DNA from: an uncultured Planctomycetaceae bacterium
GTDB lineage: Bacteria; Planctomycetota; Planctomycetia; Pirellulales; Pirellulaceae
Direction of reading: 5' to 3'
Length of the DNA: 5,766 bases
Assembly (NCBI GenBank): GCA_903927685.1
Contig: CAIYOB010001655.1
Span: forward strand, 1 to 5,766
Of the stretch, positions 1-4,638 are shown piece by piece. The position numbers and the translations under genes were made by a program. Numbering within the stretch: the first letter of the stretch is position 1; the number at the start of each line of letters is the position of its first letter. The notes under the pieces were generated by a model. The model did no database searches. It had not been told where the DNA came from and saw only the letters and a program-made list of their open reading frames with translations.

Positions 1-1160
1 ACTTGACGGGATGGCTCAACGTGCCCGACGACTGTGTCCGCCCTCTGCGGCGGATCATGTTGCATGGGGCTCGCCCGGCGGGCGTCAACGAGCCTACGGC
101 TGCGGGCGCCGCCGGCGCGGAACGGATCCTCGACCTGGTCCAATCGCTGACGCCGGACGATCTGTGCCTGTGCCTGATCTCCGGCGGCGGTTCCGCCCTG
201 TTACCGGCGCCAGTCGAAGGCATCACGCTGGAGGACAAGCTGGCGGTCACGCGGCACTTGAGCGCGGCCGGGGCCAACATCCGGCAACTGAACACCGTGC
301 GGAAGCAACTGAGTCGCATCAAAGGCGGCGGTCTGGCTCGCGCCTGCCGCGCCGGCCGGCTGATCTCGCTGATCATCTCCGACGTGCTCGGCGATCCGCT
401 GGACGTGATCGCCTCCGGCCCGACGGTCGCCGATCCTTCGACGCCGCAAGAAGCGCTGGCTGTCCTTGAACAGTTTCAGGCTCGGCAGGCCGGGGTGTCG
501 CAGCGCGTGTTCGAGTATCTGCGGCGGGCCGCCGAACGCACCGCCCGCGCCCAGGGCCGCCCGGCCTGCCTGGCCACTGATCACGTGATCGGAAACCTGG
601 CGACCGCCGTCGCCGCGGCGGGCCGGGAGGCGGAACGCCGCGGTTACCAGACACGAACGGTGGCGGGGCAACAGCTGGAGGGCGAAGCCGAGCAGGTCGG
701 CCGGCAACTGGCCGCCGAAGCGTTGGCGATGCGTGCCGCCGGCGGCCGGCAATGCCTGGTCCACGGCGGGGAACCGACGGTCAGACTGGTCGATCGTCGC
801 CTGCGCGGCATGGGCGGGCGGAACCAACAACTGGTATTGGCGGCGCTGCAATACCTGGCGGAAAAGCAGGATGCGGGACACGCCTTGGCCCTGTTATCGG
901 GCGGCACTGACGGCGAAGACGGACCCACCGACGCCGCAGGAGCGGTCCTGGACGAAGCGATCCTGGCCGCTGCGGCCGGCCAGCACTTGTCGGCCGACGA
1001 CCACCTGGCCAGGAACGACGCGTACCGCTTCTTCGCTCCGCTGGGCGGCTTGCTCAAGACCGGTCCGACTCATACCAACGTGTGCGATGTGCGGGTGGTG
1101 CTCACGGCCCCTTCGCCACGCGCCGATGCGCGATCAGGCCCGCCACGTAGCCGGCTTTGA
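1..1160 (+). CDS. Glycerate 2-kinase, MOFRL/DUF4147 family (5' partial)
   Basis: Transfers phosphate from ATP to D-glycerate, giving 2-phosphoglycerate, in the cytoplasm; this feeds glycerate into lower glycolysis. The reading frame is open from the window edge (first full codon at 3). The first visible residues (GWLNVPDD) are already internal for this family, so roughly 80-110 N-terminal residues lie outside; the TTG at 3 is not the true start. Numbering from that codon, the glycine-rich SGGGSALL is at 60-67, the NTVRKQLSRIKGG segment at 97-109, and ISDVLGDPLDVIASGPT at 125-141. The C-terminal MOFRL part shows HGGEPT (254-259), GGRNQQ (271-276), SGGTDGEDGPTDAAG (299-313) and TGPTHTNVCDVRVV (353-366). 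All key motifs are intact. The family normally ends just after this last motif; here about 18 more residues (TAPSPRADA... to SRL) are encoded antisense to the end of the convergent larB. Family assignment is firm; the exact substrate is inferred from the family. Confidence 0.93.
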   Translation, partial: LTGWLNVPDDCVRPLRRIMLHGARPAGVNEPTAAGAAGAERILDLVQSLTPDDLCLCLISGGGSALLPAPVEGITLEDKLAVTRHLSAAGANIRQLNTVRKQLSRIKGGGLARACRAGRLISLIISDVLGDPLDVIASGPTVADPSTPQEALAVLEQFQARQAGVSQRVFEYLRRAAERTARAQGRPACLATDHVIGNLATAVAAAGREAERRGYQTRTVAGQQLEGEAEQVGRQLAAEALAMRAAGGRQCLVHGGEPTVRLVDRRLRGMGGRNQQLVLAALQYLAEKQDAGHALALLSGGTDGEDGPTDAAGAVLDEAILAAAAGQHLSADDHLARNDAYRFFAPLGGLLKTGPTHTNVCDVRVVLTAPSPRADARSGPPRSRL

Positions 1161-1878
1161 AGCCGGCGTCGATGTTCACCACGGTCACGTTGGATGCACA
1201 GCTGTTCAGCATGCCCAGCAAGGCCGCCAGGCCACCGAAAGCGGCCCCGTAGCCCACGCTGGTCGGGACGGCCACGACGGGGCAATCGACCCAGCCGCCG
1301 ACGACGCTGGGCAGCGCGCCTTCCATCCCGGCGACCACGACCACGGCATCCACGCTGCGCAACTTGTCCAAGTGGGCCGGCAGCCGATGCGGGCCGGCGA
1401 CGCCCACGTCGTGGATCATGGTCACGTCCAGGCCCATCCAATCCAGCGTCTCCCGCGCCTCCTCGGCCACCGGCAGATCGCTCGACCCGGCCGTGACCAC
1501 CGCCACCCGGCCCGCGGGCGAGCGGTCCGCTGCCGGAGCCCCGGCCGCGGCAATCCGAAAGGTCCGGGCGGCCGAGTTGTAGCGGCCGGAGGGAAAGTCG
1601 ACCAGCAGAGCGTCCGCCTTTTCGGCCGTGATCCGAGTCGCCAGGACGTGGATCCCCTCGTCCAGCAAGCGTCGAAAGATCTTTAACAGGATCTCGACGC
1701 TCTTGCCCTCCCCGTAGACGACCTCCGGAAATCCGCACCGGCGGGCCCGGTCCAGGTCCAGGGTTGCTTCGCCCAGCGGTGCCGACAGCGGGCGCGCGAC
1801 CGTCTGGACGAACTCGTCCACGGACAACGCGCCGCCTGCCAACTGCTGGGCCAGTCGCTCCAATTCCGCTTTCTGCAT
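1102..1878 (-). CDS. larB: LarB, nickel-pincer cofactor biosynthesis (NaAD carboxylase/hydrolase)
   Basis: LarB carboxylates the pyridine ring of nicotinic acid adenine dinucleotide and splits off AMP, giving pyridinium-3,5-biscarboxylic acid mononucleotide. This is the first step toward the nickel-pincer cofactor of lactate racemase-type enzymes; LarE and LarC then add sulfur and nickel. The 258-residue protein has a helical N-terminal part (1-110, with GFPEVVYGEGKS at 49-60) and a PurE/AIR-carboxylase-like domain (about 123-250). Landmarks are AGSSDLPVAEEA (130-141), GVAGPHRL (159-166), AGMEGALPSVVGG (183-195) and VPTSVGYGAAFGGLAALLG (204-222). The catalytic pair matches the Lactobacillus plantarum enzyme's Glu180 and Cys221 as Glu186 (GMEG) and Cys227 (LNSCA), with the same spacing. 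The ATG at 1878 was chosen over the longer frame to 2079 because upstream residues are low-complexity and antisense to the previous gene. It is last in a leftward operon, 13 nt after the small gene. larC and larE are not in the window. Confidence 0.95.
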   Translation of the reverse strand: MQKAELERLAQQLAGGALSVDEFVQTVARPLSAPLGEATLDLDRARRCGFPEVVYGEGKSVEILLKIFRRLLDEGIHVLATRITAEKADALLVDFPSGRYNSAARTFRIAAAGAPAADRSPAGRVAVVTAGSSDLPVAEEARETLDWMGLDVTMIHDVGVAGPHRLPAHLDKLRSVDAVVVVAGMEGALPSVVGGWVDCPVVAVPTSVGYGAAFGGLAALLGMLNSCASNVTVVNIDAGFKAGYVAGLIAHRRVAKGP

Positions 1879-1891
1879 GGCTGCCCCCGCC

Positions 1892-2119
1892 TCACACCCA
1901 GTCCAGGCCCGAGAGCCCACGGACGCGTTCCTCGTAGTCTCCCAACAGCCCGCCGACGACATCCCAGCCGTCGCGCCGCCGCACTTCGATATCGCCGTGC
2001 GTATTGACTCGGACGATCGTCTCCGCGGTGATCCCCGCCGCCGCCAGGTCGGCGGCGCGGAGTTCGCCCTCGTTGACAATCCGGGCCAAGGTCTTTCCGG
2101 TCATCTCGACGAATTGCAT
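1892..2119 (-). CDS. Conserved-looking 75-residue protein of unknown function
   Basis: I do not recognise a named family. The 75-residue product begins MQFVEMTGKTLARIV and ends GLSGLDWV. It is soluble-looking and charged, with no signal peptide, membrane segment or cysteine. Residues about 5-30 look helical (TGKTLARIVNEGELRAADLAAAG). Residues about 33-50 resemble a short beta hairpin (ETIVRVNTHGDIEVRRRDGW), and the end is again helical (VVGGLLGDYEERVRGLSG). The start at 2119 is supported by a purine-rich Shine-Dalgarno sequence (AGGGAG, 2129-2134) 9 nt upstream; the longer frame to 2278 runs antisense-like through the preceding gene. It lies 28 nt after the TIM-barrel gene and 13 nt before larB, so the three are almost surely cotranscribed. 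A role linked to LarB (partner, regulator or small accessory factor) is only suggested by position. I have a vague impression of similar small proteins next to planctomycete larB genes but cannot confirm it. Confidence 0.8.
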   Translation of the reverse strand: MQFVEMTGKTLARIVNEGELRAADLAAAGITAETIVRVNTHGDIEVRRRDGWDVVGGLLGDYEERVRGLSGLDWV

Positions 2120-2128
2120 GGTCGGCAA

Positions 2129-2134
2129 CTCCCT
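2129..2134 (-). promoter_or_regulatory. Shine-Dalgarno site of the 75-residue protein
   Basis: AGGGAG on the minus strand, 9 nt before the ATG at 2119. It fixes the start of the small gene, which otherwise has a longer open frame upstream. Confidence 0.6.
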
Positions 2135-2147
2135 GTTGGCACCAGAC

Positions 2148-3002
2148 TCACTTGCCCATCTTCCGGAAATTCTCCAGCGCTCGGCGGACCGCCGCCAAGG
2201 CCTCCGGACCCTCTTGGCCTTCTTCCTCGATGATGTACTGCTTGGTTCCGCCGGTCGTTTCGAGGATCCCGAAGACATCCTTCCAGTTGACGTCTCCCTC
2301 GCCGAACACGGCCCCCGGCTTGCCGCCGTGGTCCTTGATGTGGATCGTCACGGAGCGTCCCGGGAACCGCTTCAGCATGCCGATCGCATCGCCGCCGCCG
2401 CCCAGGCAATTGCCGATGTCCAGCTGCAGCAGGACGTCGGGCTCGGTGGCCTCGCCAAACCGTTCCCAAGCCGTCTTGCCTGCGACCTGCTCGAAATCGC
2501 CGCCGTGGCAGTGATAGCCGATTTTCATGCCGCGGGGCTTCAGCCGCGCGGACAGATCATTGAACACCTTGCCGGTCTCCTTGATCGCCGCGACCGATTC
2601 CAGGGCCTTTTTCGGCAGCGAAGCGATGATCAGGTACGGGGTGCCGAGCAGTTTGTGGATCTCGATGGTCTTGTCGAACGCGTCGCCCTGCAGCGCGGGC
2701 AGGCCCATGTGCATCCCGACGCTCTTCAGGCCGTTGTCATCCAGCAGCTTGCGCCACGCCGCCGCGTCGTGGCCGTAGTAGCTGTGGGCGAGCTCCACGC
2801 CTTCATAGCCCATCTTGGCGACGGCTTCGAGCACCGCCGGCAGCTCTTTCTCGCACTGCTTCCGGACCGACCACAATTCCAGGCCGATCGGGATCTTGGC
2901 CAGCGTGGCGGCCGCGACGCCGCGTGCAAAGTTGGCCCCGAAAATCGACGCGGCGGCCGCGCCGGCACTGACCTGCAGCAGCTGTCTACGCGAGAGGTTC
3001 AT
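2148..3002 (-). CDS. Tat-exported TIM-barrel protein, sugar phosphate isomerase/epimerase family
   Basis: A 284-residue xylose-isomerase-like TIM barrel (AP endonuclease 2 superfamily). The N-terminus carries a twin-arginine signal: SRRQLLQ at 4-10, then an alanine-rich hydrophobic stretch to about residue 31, so export in folded form is expected. The barrel starts with IPIGLELWSVRKQ (37-49). Likely metal and substrate residues are Glu70 in GYEGVEL, His164/His166 in GYHCHGGDFE, Asp195 in LQLDIGNC, His221 and His225 in HIKDH, and the acidic IIEEE at 257-261. GEGDVNW (234-240) before the last strand is typical of the planctomycete/Bacteroidetes members. No key residue seems missing. The substrate is unknown; relatives isomerise or epimerise sugars or inositol-type compounds. 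The start at 3002 has a strong AGGAGA site 5 nt upstream. It is first gene of the operon with the 75-residue protein and larB, so its role may touch sugar-acid or hydroxy-acid metabolism, but this is inference. Confidence 0.9.
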   Translation of the reverse strand: MNLSRRQLLQVSAGAAAASIFGANFARGVAAATLAKIPIGLELWSVRKQCEKELPAVLEAVAKMGYEGVELAHSYYGHDAAAWRKLLDDNGLKSVGMHMGLPALQGDAFDKTIEIHKLLGTPYLIIASLPKKALESVAAIKETGKVFNDLSARLKPRGMKIGYHCHGGDFEQVAGKTAWERFGEATEPDVLLQLDIGNCLGGGGDAIGMLKRFPGRSVTIHIKDHGGKPGAVFGEGDVNWKDVFGILETTGGTKQYIIEEEGQEGPEALAAVRRALENFRKMGK

Positions 3003-3007
3003 ACGGT

Positions 3008-3013
3008 TCTCCT
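3008..3013 (-). promoter_or_regulatory. Shine-Dalgarno site of the TIM-barrel gene
   Basis: AGGAGA on the minus strand, 5 nt before the ATG at 3002; the clearest ribosome binding site in the window, and it decides the start of the Tat-signal protein. Confidence 0.7.
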
Positions 3014-3090
3014 GGTGATTGGTCGGTGGTGTGAAACACGGTCCAGCTTGAACAATTGCAGCCAGCCCTGTTTTCGAACGTGGCCCACGT

Positions 3091-3128
3091 TGACCCGAAG
3101 CGCAAGCGAGAGGGGGCCCTCCGCTCGC
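3091..3128. repeat. TRSASE-type intergenic repeat with hairpin
   Basis: The plus strand reads TGACCCGAAGCGCAAGCGAG (3091-3110), which translates in one frame as LTRSASE. I associate this sequence from memory with dispersed intergenic repeats in planctomycete genomes, where it yields spurious 'TRSASEG' peptides. The right part can fold: GCGAG (3106-3110) pairs with CTCGC (3124-3128), with an inner AGG/CCT stem and a three-base bulge. It lies inside the predicted leader of the leftward operon. Only one copy is present here, so repetition cannot be shown from this window. Confidence 0.45.
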
Positions 3129-3398
3129 ACGGCCCCGAGGGCGTCACGCGCGGGCGTTGGCACGGCCGCGATTATAACCAATCCCGCGTGGGTCTGTGCA
3201 ATGGGTGATGTGCCAATCCAGACGCTCGCTGCCCGCCCGGTCGCCAGCGAGCAGAACAAGGATTGATGGCATCGGGCGCTGGCAGTCGAGGCAGCGGACG
3301 CAGGCGAGAACCTGCGGCAGGTCGCCACATCCGAAAAAGCCGGTCTCGGCGCCGGCCCGGTTGCGTCGATTCCGGCCGTGGCCGCGCTGGTCCCGTAG
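3129..3398. other. Intergenic stretch with a promoter and no supported gene
   Basis: About 270 nt between the repeat and the toxin remnant. Long frames on both strands exist but have the skewed composition of chance frames in G+C-rich DNA. One minus-strand frame, continuing in register after the stop of the toxin remnant, is mildly protein-like: it has cysteine pairs (FGCGD, CVRCLDCQRP) and an internal ATG at 3272 that would give a 42-residue peptide ending at 3144. No ribosome binding site or known family supports it, and the candidate operon promoter lies inside it. Confidence 0.4.
3171..3201 (-). promoter_or_regulatory. Candidate promoter of the TIM-barrel/75-residue protein/larB operon
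   Basis: The minus strand has a perfect TATAAT (3176 to 3171) in the context TGGTTATAAT. A weak -35 candidate TTGCAC (3201 to 3196) stands at a long 19-nt spacing. Transcription would start near 3164 and give a leader of about 160 nt containing the repeat hairpin. The -10 is striking in such G+C-rich DNA; the -35 is poor, so recognition may rely on the TGG before the -10. Confidence 0.5.
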
Positions 3399-3485
3399 TC
3401 AGCGGGTGGAGCCGTGCGGGCCCGCCGTTTTGGAGAATTCAAACGGATTGAGAACGTGAAGGCCAACGGCACGCAAATCTCGCAT
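3399..3485 (-). pseudogene. C-terminal remnant of a FitB-type PIN-domain toxin
   Basis: A 28-codon frame whose ATG (3485-3483) shares one base with the antitoxin stop (TGATG), the usual coupled layout of antitoxin and toxin. Its residues MRDLRAVGLHVLNPFE match the end of FitB/VapC-like PIN toxins, whose last strand typically reads (T)RN-V-RDF-x2-x-G-hydrophobic-x-h-NP[FW]. The normal protein is about 135-145 residues; the body carrying the acidic metal-binding residues of the nuclease (the DTN motif near the start and later Asp/Glu) is absent. It ends SKTAGPHGSTR and stop. It cannot be an active nuclease. The simplest reading is an internal deletion that removed nearly all the gene. Not a complete gene; the match is by eye. 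Confidence 0.65.
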
Positions 3486-3733
3486 CACTCTGCCAAGTCA
3501 ACGTCTCGGATCGACCCTTCGATCCTGGAGAAATCCGCATCCGTTCCCACGTCAGGCATGTTCTTCAAGTAGGCTTCGAACGTCATCGCGGGCGTTTCCC
3601 CGTCGTCCACCTGCAGCACATCGTGGAGAATCGCGCGGTGTTCGTCGTCGACGCTGCGGCAGTGTTGGTCAGCACGGCTTTGGAGTCGAGCGACAAGGGT
3701 CGGTTCGACGTCTCGCAACAACAAATCCACCAT
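3485..3733 (-). CDS. FitA-type ribbon-helix-helix antitoxin
   Basis: An 82-residue protein of the FitA/VapB-like class, which binds its own promoter as a dimer and neutralises a PIN-domain ribonuclease. The N-terminal strand VDLLLRDVEP (2-11) and helices LVARLQSRADQHC (13-25) and SVDDEHRAILHDVL (27-40) form the ribbon-helix-helix DNA-binding part; the HxRS-x3-EHRAIL pattern is the class signature. The toxin-binding C-terminus has YLKNMPDVGTDADFSRIE (55-72), again typical. Length is full for the family. I chose the ATG at 3733 because the family begins at this strand; an upstream in-frame TTG at 3763 would add ten residues with no family match. The ribosome site is weak. The cognate toxin is reduced to a tail immediately downstream, so this looks like an orphan antitoxin, possibly still a DNA-binding autoregulator. 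Confidence 0.85.
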   Translation of the reverse strand: MVDLLLRDVEPTLVARLQSRADQHCRSVDDEHRAILHDVLQVDDGETPAMTFEAYLKNMPDVGTDADFSRIEGSIRDVDLAE

Positions 3734-3775
3734 GGTTTGGTACCCCGTCCGGTTTCCGTTCAACCATTACCGCCC

Positions 3776-3781
3776 ATTGTA
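3776..3781 (-). promoter_or_regulatory. Possible -10 of the antitoxin gene
   Basis: TACAAT on the minus strand, 42 nt before the antitoxin ATG. No convincing -35. Between it and the start lie short palindromes ACCATGGT (3729-3736) and GGTACC (3739-3744), which could serve as an autoregulatory operator; this is speculative. Confidence 0.3.
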
Positions 3782-3805
3782 TCGCCAACGCCGGATGCAG
3801 ACCAG

Positions 3806-3839
3806 ACGAGACGGAAAGTCCACGAGACGGAAAGTCCAC
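3806..3839. repeat. Perfect 16-bp tandem duplication
   Basis: ACGAGACGGAAAGTCC occurs at 3806-3821 and again, without any change, at 3822-3837, followed by the first two bases of a third unit. The region is non-coding, between the antitoxin promoter and the DUF4058 fragment. The exactness suggests a recent slippage or repair event, or a duplicated binding site. Confidence 0.9.
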
Positions 3840-3926
3840 CCGCGCGACACACCCGCACGCCGCCCTTGGACAGCGCCACTATTGGTGATTCTGATGCACT
3901 GTAACTCCGAAGGACGAGGCGATTTA

Positions 3927-3945
3927 GGCACCCTGCAGCGGTGCC
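3927..3945. other. Perfect 6-bp hairpin
   Basis: GGCACC (3927-3932) and GGTGCC (3940-3945) are an exact inverted repeat around the 7-nt loop CTGCAGC. No T-run follows on either side, so a classical intrinsic terminator is not supported. Confidence 0.4.
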
Positions 3946-3974
3946 CGAAGGCGTGGGGCTCGCGGTGGTCCGGT

Positions 3975-4253
3975 GGCGGAATCGCGGTGGCTGATGCGCC
4001 CCCGAGAGCCCGCTTCATCACCCCGGCGGAGGTCGATCGCTACGCCGCCCGGGCGAATCGGATTGTGATCAAGCCCCGCCTTCGGCAGGTCGTGGGCGTG
4101 CTGGAAATCGTATCGCCGGGCAGCCGGCAGGAGTTGGAGCGTCGATTCAGTGACGCACCTGATCGCCCGACACTTGTCAACCCGCAGGTGACAATCGTGG
4201 GAGTCCGGACCGATGATCTGTTCTTTGCCGAGGTGGAGACGCGGAACGGTTGA
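3975..4253 (+). pseudogene. DUF4058 protein fragment
   Basis: The plus-strand frame over 3975-4121 encodes GGGIAVADAPPRARF, then AEVDRYAARANRIVIK and VVGVLEIVSPGS. This matches the middle of DUF4058 proteins, where a PPRxRF segment, a YxxxxRRIxIRH-like segment and the hallmark [IV]EIVSPGNK follow each other. Intact members are about 230-270 residues; the N-terminal part and everything after the SPG motif (the long helix and the DLFPPxxRDPxGIH segment) are missing. The frame continues to a stop at 4251-4253; APDRPTLV near 4150 may echo the later PPDxPLTL segment, suggesting an internal deletion, but this is weak. No plausible start or ribosome site precedes it. The open frame extends left to 3732 into the antitoxin region, where it has no family likeness. 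DUF4058 has no known function. The assignment is by eye. Confidence 0.6.
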
Positions 4254-4638
4254 TGGTATCAGAAGCTGCACCAACTGCTGTCGAACGCCGGAAGCAAGCC
4301 ACCGTGGCGACCAAGGGATTCCAGGGGACAACCCCCTGATGACGTTGGCATGGTTCTTCGACTTGGAGGCCGTCTGCCAGCAGCCGTTGTTCATGGATGA
4401 ACTCCGTGGGGCCATGGCTGCGCATGCGATCCACGCGATCATGAGGCAATGCCGCGTGCGTGCCGGCCTCGAAACCGCGGGGGGACAGGGGCGCGCATCT
4501 CTATCAGCCGATGTTTCCACCGACTGGTTAGAATCGGGTTCGGCGGGCTTCGGCCTTAAGCTGATCAAGCAGCTGGCTCCGGGCCTCATCGTCCTCCCCG
4601 GCTGCCCACCGACAACGAAATCCGCTACGTTTGAGTCC
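4254..4638. other. Gene-free stretch before the helicase
   Basis: About 385 nt with no supportable gene. It contains a 6-bp perfect hairpin CAGGGG/CCCCTG (4322-4327 and 4333-4338, 5-nt loop) with no T-run, and a promoter-like site near 4530. A minus-strand frame (4177-4449) and a plus-strand frame open from an ATG at 4339 straight into the helicase frame were both read; neither shows a family I know. Confidence 0.5.
4526..4534 (+). promoter_or_regulatory. Candidate -10 region of the helicase gene
   Basis: TGGTTAGAAT (4525-4534) contains TAGAAT, one base from the consensus -10, preceded by TGGT exactly as in the candidate promoter of the leftward operon. No recognisable -35 at 17 nt. Transcription would start near 4541, about 98 nt before the helicase ATG. 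Confidence 0.4.

Noticed and set aside
201..1057. Minus-strand frames opposite the glycerate kinase
   Set aside because: They overlap a gene with all family motifs intact and show only Arg/Pro/Ala-rich shadow composition.
2004..3266. Plus-strand 420-codon frame across the TIM-barrel gene
   Set aside because: It is the antisense shadow of the TIM-barrel protein, whose Tat signal, metal residues and ribosome site are all convincing on the minus strand.
2999..3472. Minus-strand 157-codon frame before the TIM-barrel gene
   Set aside because: Low-complexity composition; it reads across the repeat, the operon promoter and the toxin remnant in the wrong register, and no family is recognisable.
3806..3839. 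CRISPR-like or iteron array
   Set aside because: Only two full units, directly adjacent with no spacers, and no cas or replication gene nearby.
4322..4338. CAGGGG/CCCCTG hairpin as a terminator
   Set aside because: No T-run follows on either strand and no supported gene ends next to it.
4177..4449. Transposase remnant on the minus strand
   Set aside because: The frame has no recognisable catalytic motif, and no terminal inverted repeats or target duplications were found around it.
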